From Gammaproteobacteria bacterium (lineage in GTDB: Bacteria; Pseudomonadota; Gammaproteobacteria; UBA6429; Thiohalophilaceae): a DNA stretch of 64,000 nucleotides. Position 1 is the first letter of the stretch; each line of letters opens with the position of its first letter. Shown piece after piece: positions 26,292-35,592 of the stretch. Below the pieces are notes generated by a model. That model worked only from the letters and a program-made list of their open reading frames with translations, searched no databases and was not told where the DNA came from. The position numbers were made by a program, and so were the translations under genes. The stretch lies in the NCBI GenBank assembly GCA_016125505.1, contig WGLP01000002.1, positions 496,001-560,000 of the forward strand, given 5' to 3'.

Positions 26292-27644
26292 CTAAGACAA
26301 ATACCTGGCCAATAATCCTTTTTCGCATTGCGCGACAGGTAACGGGATGCGCACGTGATAGCCACCACCCGGCGCTTGCTGCATGGTTTCACCCTTGAGC
26401 GATTCCATGCGTTCGACGGTAATCTCGCGATTACCATCGGGCAGGATGAGTTCCAGTCGATCGCCGACGTGGAATTTGTTTTTGACGTCGATCTCCGCAA
26501 GGCCGCGTTGCTGGTCAAATGCTGTGATCTCACCGACGAACTGCTGGCGCTGCATGATGGATTTGCCCTGCAGATAATTCTGATAGGCCTGATCCGGGTG
26601 GCGCTGGTAGAAACCTTCGGTGTAGCCGCGATTGGCCAAGTTGTCGAGCTTCGCATACAGATCAGCATCGAACGGTCGTCCGGCAACGGCGTCTTCGATG
26701 GCCTGCCGGTATAACTGTGCCGTACGCGCCACATAGTAATGCGATTTGGTGCGGCCTTCGATCTTCAGGGAGTTGATACCAATCTTGACCAGGCGTTCCA
26801 CGTGTTGAATGGCGCGCAGGTCTTTGGAATTCATGATGTACGTGCCGTGCTCGTCTTCCAGAATCGGCATGAATTGTCCCGGCCGTTCCGATTCTTCGAT
26901 CAGGTAAACGCGTTCTGCCAGCGGATGGCGAGTTTGTGCTGCAATATCCGGGAACAACTCGGGATTTTTCATCGCGGCCATGGCATCGAATTCGATCTTC
27001 TGGATATCGCCGCTGATATCTTCGTCGGCGCCGTGTACCTTGTATTCCCAGCGGCAGGCATTGGTGCAGGTGCCCTGGTTGGGATCGCGGTGATTGAAGT
27101 AGCCGGATAACAAACAGCGCCCGGAATAGGCGATGCACAGTGCGCCGTGCACGAAGACTTCCAGTTCCATGTCCGGACAGCGTTGCCGAATCTCTTCGAT
27201 TTCATCCAGGGACAATTCACGCGACAGGATCACGCGTTGCAAGCCAAGGCGTTGCCAGAATTTCACGCCGGCGTAGTTGACGGTATTGGCCTGCACCGAA
27301 AGATGGATGGGGACGTCGGGCCAGGTTTCCCGGACCATCATGATCAAGCCGGGGTCGGCCATGATCAGGGCGTCGGGTTGCAGGGCAATCACCGGGGCCA
27401 TGTCGTCGAGGTAGGTTTTGACCTTGGCGTTATGCGGCATGATGTTGCTGGCGACAAAAAACTTTTTACCCAGGCGATGGGCCTCGGCAATCCCCGTCGC
27501 AAGATTGTCGAGTTGAAAGTCATTATTGCGCACGCGCAGGGAATAGCGTGGCTGGCCGGCATACACGGCATCGGCGCCGTAGGCGAAGGCGTAGTGCATG
27601 TTCTTAAGGGTGCCGGCGGGCAGGAGCAGTTCGGGGGCATTCAT
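26292..27644 (-). CDS. trhP: tRNA 5-hydroxyuridine modification protein TrhP (YegQ, peptidase U32 family)
   Basis: 450 aa, the length of E. coli YegQ. The start ELLLPAGTLKNMHYAFAYGADAVYAG, the U32 signature EVFVHGALCIAYSGRCLLS and a Cys cluster (C in CIAYSGRC, GTCTNACRWEY) expected to hold an Fe-S cluster, plus SLKIEGRTKSHYYVA, identify it. Prephenate-dependent hydroxylation of U34 in tRNAs is the family role. A longer frame up to 28058 lies in the divergent sulfurtransferase gene and is not used. Confidence 0.93.
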   Translation of the reverse strand: MNAPELLLPAGTLKNMHYAFAYGADAVYAGQPRYSLRVRNNDFQLDNLATGIAEAHRLGKKFFVASNIMPHNAKVKTYLDDMAPVIALQPDALIMADPGLIMMVRETWPDVPIHLSVQANTVNYAGVKFWQRLGLQRVILSRELSLDEIEEIRQRCPDMELEVFVHGALCIAYSGRCLLSGYFNHRDPNQGTCTNACRWEYKVHGADEDISGDIQKIEFDAMAAMKNPELFPDIAAQTRHPLAERVYLIEESERPGQFMPILEDEHGTYIMNSKDLRAIQHVERLVKIGINSLKIEGRTKSHYYVARTAQLYRQAIEDAVAGRPFDADLYAKLDNLANRGYTEGFYQRHPDQAYQNYLQGKSIMQRQQFVGEITAFDQQRGLAEIDVKNKFHVGDRLELILPDGNREITVERMESLKGETMQQAPGGGYHVRIPLPVAQCEKGLLARYLS

Positions 27645-27719
27645 GATGTTGAGTTCAACGCGGCTGTAGATGCTGTATTGTAGCAAGCGACGGGCACAAG
27701 ATCGCCCTGAGGGCTGAAA

Positions 27720-28565
27720 ATGTATACGACTCTGATAGATTGCAAAACCTTGTTCCAGCATCTTGCCACGCCGGATTGGGTAGTCGTGGATTGCCGATTC
27801 GATTTGCTGCAGCCCGATGCAGGCCAACAGGCCTATGCAGCCGCTCATCTCCCGGGGGCACGTTATGCCGATTTGAACCGCGACCTCTCCGGCCCGGTGA
27901 CACCGCAAAGCGGACGTCACCCCTTGCCGGATCCCGCCGTATTCGCAGAAACCCTCGGCCGCTGGGGGATCACAAACCACTGCCAGGTTGTCGTGTATGA
28001 CGCGGAGAATGGGGCCTATGCCGTGCGCCTGTGGTGGATGCTGCGCTGGCTCGGCCATGCGGCTGTCGCCTTACTGGATGGCGGGTTTGCGACCTGGCAG
28101 GCCGCCGGTTTGCCGACGGAAACGGCCTTAGCCGGTATCCGGGAGACGGTCTTCGAGCCACATGTGCAGGCAGACAGCCAGGTAGCCATGCCGGCAATAA
28201 AGCGGGCCATTCAGGCGGGCGGTCTGTGTGTGGTAGATGCCCGCGCTGCGGCACGTTACGCGGGAGAAGTTGAGCCTATCGACCCTGTGGCCGGGCATAT
28301 CCCAGGGGCGTTGAATTACCCCTACGAAGCGAACCTGGATGCCAGTGGCCGGTTTCTCCCGCCCGAGAGCCTTAGATCGCGCTTCGCCCCGCTTGCCGGG
28401 CAATCAGAGCAAGTGGTGCATATGTGCGGATCCGGCGTGACGGCCTGCCACAATCTGCTGGCGATGGAGATCGCGGGATATACCGGGTCTAAACTCTACG
28501 CCGGGTCCTGGAGCGAGTGGGTGAGGAATCCAGGAAACCCAATCAGGAAAGGTTTCAACGCTTGA
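27720..28565 (+). CDS. Sulfurtransferase, 3-mercaptopyruvate type (SseA-like)
   Basis: 281 aa with two rhodanese domains: an inactive N-terminal one (WVVVDCRFDL, LPGARYADLNRDLS) and a C-terminal one with the active-site loop MCGSGVTACHN. CGSGVTA is the loop of 3-mercaptopyruvate sulfurtransferases, whereas thiosulfate:cyanide rhodaneses have CRKGVT. It moves sulfane sulfur to thiols or cyanide. Cytoplasmic. Divergent from trhP, a tRNA-modification gene, with a 75-nt shared upstream region. Confidence 0.88.
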   Translation: MYTTLIDCKTLFQHLATPDWVVVDCRFDLLQPDAGQQAYAAAHLPGARYADLNRDLSGPVTPQSGRHPLPDPAVFAETLGRWGITNHCQVVVYDAENGAYAVRLWWMLRWLGHAAVALLDGGFATWQAAGLPTETALAGIRETVFEPHVQADSQVAMPAIKRAIQAGGLCVVDARAAARYAGEVEPIDPVAGHIPGALNYPYEANLDASGRFLPPESLRSRFAPLAGQSEQVVHMCGSGVTACHNLLAMEIAGYTGSKLYAGSWSEWVRNPGNPIRKGFNA

Positions 28566-28592
28566 CAAACTACCACGGTGATCAGGCATATT
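28562..28592 (+). promoter_or_regulatory. Possible promoter of rsd
   Basis: Perfect TTGACA (28562-28567) followed by CATATT (28587-28592) with a long 19-nt spacer, 41 nt upstream of the rsd start. The -10 element is weak. Confidence 0.35.
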
Positions 28593-28633
28593 AGGCAAAT
28601 AATACAAAGTAGTTACAAGCCAGGAGGTACAGG

Positions 28634-29083
28634 ATGCAAACCCTTTCCGCATCCGCAGAACGACGTTACGCCGCTAAAACCAAGCTGAACACGCTGTTGG
28701 CGTCACGTACTGAAACACTCACCTTATTTAGCCAACTGGCCGGGATGCGTCCCTTCAAGCCAGACGATGCATGCCAGATGGCCTTACAGGAGTTTTGTGA
28801 GGCCCTCGTTGATTACACTGCCAGCGCCCATTTTCAGCTTTACCGATTCATCGATGAGGGCACCGAGAGACGTACCAAGGTTCTGGATATCGCCAAGCAG
28901 GTGTACCCCAATATTGCGGATACCACGCAGCAAATCCTGGATTTCAATGAAAAATACGATTGCGAGGATCACTGCAATAATTTGGGTGAACTGGACAATG
29001 ATTTGTCGCAGCTGGGTGAGATTCTTGCAGACCGGATTTTGTATGAAGATCAGGTTATTGAGGCGATTTCCAGCGGCCGCTAG
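28634..29083 (+). CDS. rsd: Anti-sigma-70 factor, Rsd/AlgQ family
   Basis: 149 aa, all helical. LTLFSQLAGMRPFKPDD, LQEFCEALVDYTASAHFQLYRFI, and the C-terminal LGEILADRILYEDQVIEAI align with E. coli Rsd and Pseudomonas AlgQ; FCxxLVDYxSAGHF is the family signature. Rsd binds region 4 of RpoD and favours alternative sigma factors in stationary phase. GGAGG sits 7 nt upstream of the ATG. Family length is 150-160 aa, so it is intact. Confidence 0.88.
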   Translation: MQTLSASAERRYAAKTKLNTLLASRTETLTLFSQLAGMRPFKPDDACQMALQEFCEALVDYTASAHFQLYRFIDEGTERRTKVLDIAKQVYPNIADTTQQILDFNEKYDCEDHCNNLGELDNDLSQLGEILADRILYEDQVIEAISSGR

Positions 29084-29197
29084 CCACGTCGTGAGGCGAC
29101 TGGCCTCAGCGGATTAATCAGCAGAATCTTATTAAAAAGTGCCCGCCATCCATAGCAGGCAGGGGGAGGTATTTCGTTCTCAACTGCCCATTTTGGG

Positions 29198-29338
29198 TCA
29201 CGCCGCGTCTTTTTCTTGCCGACATTTCACAGCGTAATCGTCATCCGGCAGCTGTATTTCGTCTTCCGAGGCGATAATGCGCACAGCCTCTTCCAGCGTC
29301 AGTTCTTCCACATCATATAGGGGTAACACATCACGCAT
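29198..29338 (-). CDS. Small acidic protein, 46 aa (short ORF)
   Basis: The minus-strand ATG at 29338 opens a 46-codon frame ending TGA at 29198; the product begins MRDVLPLYDVEELTLEEA and has many Asp and Glu. GAGGA lies 8 nt upstream, and a near-consensus promoter (29376-29404) lies just before that. No other gene uses this sequence. Promoter, ribosome binding site and amphipathic LTLEEAVRIIASEDE together favour a real small gene. Function unknown. Confidence 0.6.
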   Translation of the reverse strand: MRDVLPLYDVEELTLEEAVRIIASEDEIQLPDDDYAVKCRQEKDAA

Positions 29339-29375
29339 GATGAAGTTCCTCAATGATCCTTGGATATTATGAAGT

Positions 29376-29404
29376 TATATAGCTTTTTCTAGAGTAAATA
29401 TCAA
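29376..29404 (-). promoter_or_regulatory. Sigma70 promoter of the 46-aa small gene
   Basis: On the minus strand: TTGATA (29399-29404), 17-nt spacer, TATATA (29376-29381), in an AT-rich stretch 38 nt upstream of the ATG. This is one of the better sigma70 matches in the window. Confidence 0.65.
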
Positions 29405-29568
29405 GTATATGTTTTAACTAATTGAAAAATATAGTTAAATCGGAATTTAAACTTGGTGGGTTGTGAAGCTGGCTGGGCCTGGGAAAAACGTCTATATTGC
29501 CCGAATATCATCAATAAAAATAAAAAAAGGGCAAGAACCCAAATATCGATACTGGGAGGGCGGCCGCG

Positions 29569-29892
29569 ATGTCTTACGCAATTGTGATCAATCTGGATTA
29601 CGAGAATCATCCACCGGAGCTGTGCGCCGAGCTGTGGAATGTTATCAAGCTGGGCATGCTGCAGGCCGGTTTTACCTGCGATGGCCGCCGTTTCATTTCG
29701 AACCTGACCGAACGCCAGGCGTGTGCGCGTGCGCGCAGGGTCATTGATGACATCGAAGACCACCTCGAATATCACCGTAAACACCTTTACCGTTTCATGC
29801 GGGATTTCTACGGTTTCGATACCGCGGCGACAACCAATCTACTGGTGCCGGGACTTGATGAGATGGAAGTCAGGCTTGGCGTGCTGGTTTAG
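29569..29892 (+). CDS. Conserved small protein, unknown function
   Basis: 107 aa preceded by GGGAGGG about 8 nt before the ATG. The product starts MSYAIVINLDYENHPPELCAELW and has a Cys at 52 (FTCDGRRFIS) and a long charged helix (RARRVIDDIEDHLEYHRKHLYRFMRDFY). No signal peptide or membrane segment. I recognise no family. Its 3' end overlaps the convergent double-receiver gene by 4 nt. Confidence 0.65.
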   Translation: MSYAIVINLDYENHPPELCAELWNVIKLGMLQAGFTCDGRRFISNLTERQACARARRVIDDIEDHLEYHRKHLYRFMRDFYGFDTAATTNLLVPGLDEMEVRLGVLV

Positions 29893-30695
29893 GCCAGGAT
29901 CTTTTGTAGCAACTCACGTACGGTCTCGGTTTCAAACGGTTTGTCGCAAATTGCCGAGATGCCCGCCTGCTGCACCGCCGCGAGCCGGCTTTCGTCAGAT
30001 TCGCTGGACACCATCAGGATTGGGATAGTGGTCTGATTGCTGTGACTGCGGATGTATTCCACCAGTTGTTTGCCATCCATCTCGGGCATGTTGTAATCGG
30101 TCACGATCAGGTCATAAAAATGTTCGGCGATCATGGTGACCGCCTCTTTGCCGTTCTTGGCCTCGCTGATGCGTTCTATCCCCATGTTAGCGAGGACTCG
30201 CTTGATGTGATTGCGTGCGGTGAAGCTGTCGTCTACTACCAGGACGTTCAGGTCTTCGGCCGCGATGTCCTGGGTATCCAGACTATTGGGGTCCAGGTAA
30301 TAGACGGTGGAATATAATGCGCGCCGTAATTGTTCGATCTCATACGGTTTGGGCAGGATGGCGATGACGCCGGCCTGCCGTATCGGCTCGAGATAGCGAA
30401 AGTCGGTTTCACTGGAAATCAGCATGAAGGGGATATCGCTCAGGGTCTGGTCCATACGCATGTTCTGCACCAGTTCCGTCCCGGTCATATCCTGCAGGTG
30501 CATGGCACTGATAATCAGATCATGGGCATCGGGATCGAGACTGCTGAGTGCCTGACTACCATTTGTGACACGGTCGATCGCCATTACCCCAAAACCGTTC
30601 AGATGATTGGTAATGATGCGTTGCTGGGTCGAAGACGGTTCCACCAACAGGACGTGGAGCTGGTCCAGTGTAATTTTTTTGGATGTGTCAGCCAT
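29889..30695 (-). CDS. Double-receiver response regulator with degenerate first domain
   Basis: 268 aa made of two CheY-like domains and no output domain. REC2 (about 148-268) is complete: VVDDSFTARN, phospho-acceptor D200 in DLIVTDYNMPEMDG, and K in CDKPF. REC1 (about 12-130) has VEPSSTQQ in place of the acidic pair, and the acceptor position reads Ala64 (DLIISAMHL), so it cannot be phosphorylated in the usual way although the KP motif (LPKPY) is kept. REC1 is likely a binding or regulatory module. No kinase is adjacent. Confidence 0.9.
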   Translation of the reverse strand: MADTSKKITLDQLHVLLVEPSSTQQRIITNHLNGFGVMAIDRVTNGSQALSSLDPDAHDLIISAMHLQDMTGTELVQNMRMDQTLSDIPFMLISSETDFRYLEPIRQAGVIAILPKPYEIEQLRRALYSTVYYLDPNSLDTQDIAAEDLNVLVVDDSFTARNHIKRVLANMGIERISEAKNGKEAVTMIAEHFYDLIVTDYNMPEMDGKQLVEYIRSHSNQTTIPILMVSSESDESRLAAVQQAGISAICDKPFETETVRELLQKILA

Positions 30696-30806
30696 GTGTG
30701 CCTCTGGATAGGTATCGTCCAGAAGCCGTAATTGCTTGAATTACAAAATTATCCTGCGGGATTGCCGCGAAGGGGGTGAGCGCTGTATTAGAGATGTCGA
30801 GGTTTA

Positions 30807-30959
30807 TCAGCGATTTTCGATACGTGCGACAACGTGCGCATCACGGGCGCGTTGCAGGTTATCACGTATATGCGCGGTGCGTCCCAGCTGATTTCCCAAA
30901 TGATATCCCAAGTAAAATATGCCGGCGCAGACAGCAGCAAGGATCAGCAATATATTCAT
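30807..30959 (-). CDS. Small single-span membrane protein, 50 aa (short ORF)
   Basis: Minus-strand ATG at 30959, TGA ending at 30807. The product MNILLILAAVCAGIFYLGYH continues into a charged cytoplasmic helix (LGRTAHIRDNLQRARDAHVVARIENR). An N-terminal hydrophobic segment of about 18 residues followed by Arg-rich helix is typical of small inner-membrane proteins. AAAAAGG lies 9 nt before the ATG. It sits between the transglycosylase and double-receiver genes, all on the same strand. Confidence 0.55.
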   Translation of the reverse strand: MNILLILAAVCAGIFYLGYHLGNQLGRTAHIRDNLQRARDAHVVARIENR

Positions 30960-31134
30960 GAGTACAACCTTTTTCTCGTCAGTCAGAGTGTCTTGAAATC
31001 AGGTATCGGTGTCTCTGACTTAAGCTTAATACTGTATACGCTGTCGGGCAGCGCCAAATCCATGAGCAGGATCACGCTTAGGAGGTGAGATGTCAGGTTG
31101 TCGTGAAGGTTTGTGCGCTAGTGCACAAATGCGC

Positions 31135-33126
31135 TTAAGATGCGTCGCCGGCCTGTGCCTTGCTGGAGGACACGACGGTGGGTTCACCGGTGATCGGCAG
31201 CATACGTTCCACCAGGGGCACCGGCGTTCTACCGAGGCGTTCTTCGTAGATCACGGTGTACGTCATCACGCGTTGCAGGTAATCGCGGGTTTCGTTATAC
31301 GGCACGGTTTCCACCCAGACGTCGGCAGGCAACATGCCTGCCTTCGGCAGCCATTGGCGGACGCGTGCATCGCCAGCGTTATAGGCGGCAGTGGCAAGGA
31401 CGTTATTGCCGTTGAAAATATCTTTTACCTTCTTCAGGTATTTAATGCCCAGCCGTACGTTGGTTTCCGCGTCGAGCAAATCATTGCGCTTGAAGCGCAA
31501 ACGCAGCGAGTGTGCGATTTGGCGTGCGGTGCGTGGCAACAATTGCATGAGACCCAAGGCACCGGCATGCGACCGTGCATCGTTGGTGAAGGCGCTTTCC
31601 TGGCGGATGATGGCAAAGGCCCACGCCGGATCGATTTGCTGTTGATGCGCATAGTTGATCACGACATCGCGATGGGCGAGTGGAAAACGTTTTTCCAGAT
31701 CGTCCCAGTAGTTGGCCTGAGCCAGGGTGATGATGGCGCGGTCATGCCAGTTCCAGTCGTAGGCCAGTTGTGCGGCCTTGAGCATTTGTGATTTGTCCAG
31801 TTGCTGCAGGGCGAAATTCCATTCGCGGCGTGCGTCCACTACTCTGTTCAACGCATATAGCTCACGCGCACGTTCAATCGCCGGGATCTTTTCAATTGGG
31901 GAAAGGTCCTGGCTGGTGAATGAGAGTGGGCGATGATCGAATCGATAATCCATACCTGCACGATCAGCAGATAAAAAGCCGTAATAGCTGCGGGAATCGG
32001 CATTGAGCAGGTAGACCGAACGTGCTTCATCCAGGCGACCGAGCGCCTCGAGTGTCCGGCCGCGCCAGTAACGCCAGCGGTCTGATTGCTGTTCGGCTTC
32101 GCTCATGCGATCCAGCCAGCCCAGGGCAATTTCCCAGTCCTGATCCTGGATGGCATTGAGGATATAAAGCTCGTTGATGCGCTGATCGTCTGCATCCAGC
32201 TCCAGTTCTTTTAGCCAGCTCTTGCTGGCGCCTGGATCCGAACTTACCAGCGCGAGTGTCAGGCGGCGCTCGATACGATCCTTTTCCGTCGCGGAGAAAT
32301 TGAATTTGTCGCGCCACTCACCCCAGTAGCTCGCAGCGGCTGCCGCATCTTTGGAAGACATCCGGCGCAGACCGTCGCCGATAACCCAACGCAGCAACGG
32401 TGTGTCCTTGTCCTTGAATCGTGCATACACCTGGGTGACGAATGCGGGGTCGCGATGCACCTTGGCCCACATGCGAACCCAATAGCGATCGGCAGGCGCA
32501 ACGAATTTGCTCAGATACATGGCAAGTTTTGATTGACGCGCCTGCATCGCAAGACGAATGCGTTCCCAGACCAGTTCCTGGGTAAGGCCGCCTGCAGCAA
32601 ACCATTTCTCGATCGGGTAGTCGCAACGACTTGGCAGCGAATGCCCGGTGAGCCACAGGCCTGCCAGGACATTGTATGCGCGTTGCGGTTGTTGTTCTTC
32701 GATCAGGGCATGAGCGAAATCGCATTGCAGGGCGACATCGTTGGTGTAGTAGAAATTGTCGATCAAGGTGGCCCATTGATGCTGGCGGGCAAGTGATTTT
32801 AGCCAAAGGTATTGCAGGCGACCGGCCAGTGGTGTTCCCGCGTTAGCCTCCAGGAAGCGTTGGACGTCCTTGTAATTGCTGCCACGCAGATTACGTTTGA
32901 TCTCTTCGAACTGGAGATACGGATAGAGCGGGTAGTCACGAACCAGTTGTTCGAGTTTGTGGTAGGTACTGAGCCTGCCGGCTTTGAGCGCCTGTTCCGC
33001 GTCGACGAATGTCGCACGCTGCAGAAGCATCCGCTGCTCCACTGCTAATGCCGGCGGCATGATCAGGATGACCAGTACGGCGGCGAGAAAAACACGTTTC
33101 GCTGTTCTGATGATCGTGACTTGCAT
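31135..33126 (-). CDS. slt: Soluble lytic murein transglycosylase
   Basis: 663 aa periplasmic enzyme cleaving the MurNAc-GlcNAc bond with 1,6-anhydro product. Signal peptide at residues 1-28 (ending PPALA), a long helical superhelix domain (U and L domains, about 30-470), and a C-terminal lysozyme-like domain with catalytic Glu510 in IIRQESAF, GLMQLLPRTAR, and TAAYNAGDARVRQWL. The length fits Slt70 (645 aa). I used the ATG at 33126, after GGAGG, not the in-frame start five codons upstream. Confidence 0.93.
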   Translation of the reverse strand: MQVTIIRTAKRVFLAAVLVILIMPPALAVEQRMLLQRATFVDAEQALKAGRLSTYHKLEQLVRDYPLYPYLQFEEIKRNLRGSNYKDVQRFLEANAGTPLAGRLQYLWLKSLARQHQWATLIDNFYYTNDVALQCDFAHALIEEQQPQRAYNVLAGLWLTGHSLPSRCDYPIEKWFAAGGLTQELVWERIRLAMQARQSKLAMYLSKFVAPADRYWVRMWAKVHRDPAFVTQVYARFKDKDTPLLRWVIGDGLRRMSSKDAAAAASYWGEWRDKFNFSATEKDRIERRLTLALVSSDPGASKSWLKELELDADDQRINELYILNAIQDQDWEIALGWLDRMSEAEQQSDRWRYWRGRTLEALGRLDEARSVYLLNADSRSYYGFLSADRAGMDYRFDHRPLSFTSQDLSPIEKIPAIERARELYALNRVVDARREWNFALQQLDKSQMLKAAQLAYDWNWHDRAIITLAQANYWDDLEKRFPLAHRDVVINYAHQQQIDPAWAFAIIRQESAFTNDARSHAGALGLMQLLPRTARQIAHSLRLRFKRNDLLDAETNVRLGIKYLKKVKDIFNGNNVLATAAYNAGDARVRQWLPKAGMLPADVWVETVPYNETRDYLQRVMTYTVIYEERLGRTPVPLVERMLPITGEPTVVSSSKAQAGDAS

Positions 33127-33412
33127 TGGGACGACCTCCAACCCCGGGCCCGTTTGCTGAATTCCCTGCGAGCGTTCGCAACTATACCGTTGTGCGGTTA
33201 CCTGCGCCAGTTAAGCGCTTGTAATTGCACAAAATGTACCATATGCCGAAATGGCCCGGGTCTGGTTATATATCGGCAGTCAGGACCTGAAGTTGATGGC
33301 GATTTCTGCGTGCCGGCGTCAATTTTCCGGCTTGCAATCCCCACGCGCGCGCCAAACGGGTATACTTTGCGGCTTCCTTATTTACGGTTCAGCATTTCCC
33401 ACGGAGTTGTCG

Positions 33413-35095
33413 ATGGCAGACAAAAAGCTCAATAAAGTCAGTTCAAGGATTACCTCACCGAAATCACAAGGCGCGTCCCAGGCCATGTTGTACGGCACGG
33501 GCCTGACCGAACAGGATATGGGCAAGGCAGAAGTCGGGATTGCCAGTGTCTGGTGGGAAGGGAATACCTGTAACATGCACCTCAATGACCTCGCCGCCAA
33601 GGTAAAAGAAGGCGTGGTCAAGGCCGGCCTGGTCGGGATGCGCTTCAACACCATCGGCGTGTCCGATGGCATCTCCATGGGCACCGACGGCATGAGCTAT
33701 TCACTGCAGTCGCGCGACATCATTGCCGACTCGGTGGAAACGGTGATGAATGCCCAGTGGTACGACGCCAATATTTCCATTCCCGGCTGTGACAAGAACA
33801 TGCCCGGGGTGATGATTGCCATGGGCCGTATCAATCGCCCCTCACTCATGATCTATGGCGGCACTATCAAACCCGGCCACTGGCACGACAAGACCCTGGA
33901 TATTATCTCGGCGTTTCAGAGCTACGGTGAATTCATCGCCGGCAAGATCGACGAAGCGGAACGCCAGGGCATTGTGCGTCATTCCTGTCCCGGCGCCGGC
34001 GCCTGCGGCGGGATGTATACCGCCAACACCATGGCCTCCGCTATCGAAGCCATGGGCATGAGCCTGCCTTACAGCTCGTCCACCCCGGCGGTGGACCCCG
34101 GTAAACTCGAAGAGTGCCTGCAGGCCGGTTACGCCATTCGCAACCTGCTGGAACGGGATATCAAGCCGCGTGACATCATGACCCGTGAGGCCTTTGAAAA
34201 TGCCATGGTCATCGTGATGGCGCTGGGCGGTTCCACCAACGCGGTGTTGCACCTGATTGCCATGGCCCGTGCCGTGGATGTGAAACTGACGGTCGATGAC
34301 TTCCAGGCAGTGTCGGATCGCATTCCGTTCCTCGCCGACCTCAAACCCAGCGGCCGCTATGTGATGGAAGATCTGCACAATATTGGCGGGATCCCGGCGG
34401 TAATGAAGTACTTACTTCGCGAGCGTCTCATTAACGGCGATTGCCTCACCGTCACAGGCAAAACCGTGGCCGAGAACCTGGCGGACGTCCCGGATTTGAA
34501 GGCAGGCCAGGACGTCTTCATGCCGGTGGACAAGCCCATCAAACCGACGGGACACATCCAGATTCTCAAGGGTAACCTGGCCCCCGGCGGCTCTGTGGCC
34601 AAAATCACCGGTAAGGAGGGTCTGCGTTTCGTCGGCCCGGCGCGTGTCTACGACTGCGAGGAAGACATGCTCAAAGGCCTCGAGAACCAGGAGATCCAGA
34701 AGGGGGATGTCGTGGTCATTCGCTACGAAGGCCCCAAGGGTGGTCCCGGCATGCCGGAAATGCTGACCCCGACCTCCGCCATCATGGGCGCCGGTCTGGG
34801 TAAGGACGTGGCCCTGATGACGGATGGCCGCTTCTCTGGCGGCTCGCACGGCTTCATTATTGGCCACGTGGTGCCCGAGGCCCAGGAAGGCGGGCCGATT
34901 GGCCTGATCCAGAATGGTGACATGATCACCATCGATGTCGAACAGCGCCTGTTGGCCGTGGACGTCTCCGACGAGGAAATGGCCAAGCGCCGGGCGGCCT
35001 GGAAAATGCCGCCGTACAAGGCCACTCGCGGTACCTTGTTCAAGTACATCAAGAACGTGAAGGACGCTTCCCAGGGATGTGTCACCGACGAGTAA
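33413..35095 (+). CDS. ilvD: Dihydroxy-acid dehydratase
   Basis: Penultimate step of valine/isoleucine synthesis, making 2-keto acids from 2,3-dihydroxy acids. 560 aa, within the shorter IlvD group (about 560 aa) that often carries a [2Fe-2S] cluster. Candidate cluster cysteines: C53 (NTCNMH), C126 ([10 protein letters not shown]) and C198 ([14 protein letters not shown]). The C-terminal domain has [19 protein letters not shown] lies 9 nt before the ATG at 33413; the open frame upstream to 33251 is non-homologous. Monocistronic as far as can be seen. Confidence 0.96.
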   Translation: MADKKLNKVSSRITSPKSQGASQAMLYGTGLTEQDMGKAEVGIASVWWEGNTCNMHLNDLAAKVKEGVVKAGLVGMRFNTIGVSDGISMGTDGMSYSLQSRDIIADSVETVMNAQWYDANISIPGCDKNMPGVMIAMGRINRPSLMIYGGTIKPGHWHDKTLDIISAFQSYGEFIAGKIDEAERQGIVRHSCPGAGACGGMYTANTMASAIEAMGMSLPYSSSTPAVDPGKLEECLQAGYAIRNLLERDIKPRDIMTREAFENAMVIVMALGGSTNAVLHLIAMARAVDVKLTVDDFQAVSDRIPFLADLKPSGRYVMEDLHNIGGIPAVMKYLLRERLINGDCLTVTGKTVAENLADVPDLKAGQDVFMPVDKPIKPTGHIQILKGNLAPGGSVAKITGKEGLRFVGPARVYDCEEDMLKGLENQEIQKGDVVVIRYEGPKGGPGMPEMLTPTSAIMGAGLGKDVALMTDGRFSGGSHGFIIGHVVPEAQEGGPIGLIQNGDMITIDVEQRLLAVDVSDEEMAKRRAAWKMPPYKATRGTLFKYIKNVKDASQGCVTDE

Positions 35096-35276
35096 GCCAT
35101 TGTTTCTTAGTCAAGAATTTGGCTTGCCGGGAAATGGTAATTGTATCTTATTGGATTTAAAGGAAATATAAATTTACACAAAGTGCCTCATTCCTATCGC
35201 CGTTGGAAAAAGGGTTTGGTAGACTCGAAAGTCATTAACAGACGTAATTTCTGTACGGTGATCTGGGGAGGTCAAC

Positions 35277-35495
35277 ATGTTCAACAAGAATGTTCCGGTG
35301 GTCGGTAACTGGTACGTCAATCGCACCGGACAACTGATTAAGGTGAAGCTGCTGGAAATGATCCAGGGGATTCCGGTAAAGGCGATGATCGAGTACCTGG
35401 ACGGCTCGACCAAGATTATCGATATGCAGGCATGGTCCTGCCTCGAGCTCAATCGCCACATCAGCCGTGGGGGCAGCGTTCGCTTTAATCCGTAA
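35277..35495 (+). CDS. Small conserved protein, unknown function
   Basis: 72 aa with GGGGAGG 6 nt before the ATG and a strong terminator 28 nt after the stop, so it is a compact transcription unit. The sequence (GNWYVNRTGQLIKVKLLEMI, PVKAMIEYLDGSTKIID) suggests a small beta barrel, SH3- or PilZ-like in size. No signal peptide. I do not recognise the family with certainty. Confidence 0.7.
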   Translation: MFNKNVPVVGNWYVNRTGQLIKVKLLEMIQGIPVKAMIEYLDGSTKIIDMQAWSCLELNRHISRGGSVRFNP

Positions 35496-35522
35496 CGCAT
35501 CGCCAGTAGTCTCAGTGTATCG

Positions 35523-35554
35523 GCCCGTCAGGTCTTCACCTGACGGGCTTTTTT
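35523..35554 (+). terminator. Rho-independent terminator
   Basis: GCCCGTCAGGT, CTTC tetraloop, ACCTGACGGGC (11-bp perfect stem) then TTTTTT. It ends the 72-aa gene unit. Confidence 0.95.
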
Positions 35555-35592
35555 ATGCCAAGCTGTCGCGCGAATAACTGAGGAAATAGCAT

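Noticed and set aside
26292..28058. TrhP reading frame extended by 138 residues
   Set aside because: The extension is antisense to the sulfurtransferase; TrhP family starts MxxPELLLPAGT at 27644.
31090..31791. Plus-strand 233-aa frame preceded by a perfect AGGAGG ribosome binding site
   Set aside because: It lies antisense to slt, the translation is Gly/His/Val-rich without family features, and the frame mirrors slt codon bias. The AGGAGG is probably chance.
33251..33412. Upstream extension of ilvD by 54 residues
   Set aside because: Composition unlike IlvD; the ATG at 33413 has a Shine-Dalgarno and begins at the usual family start.
35096..35276. Possible hairpin AAGCCA...TGGCTT after ilvD as terminator
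   Set aside because: Stem is interrupted and has no T-run; too weak to list.
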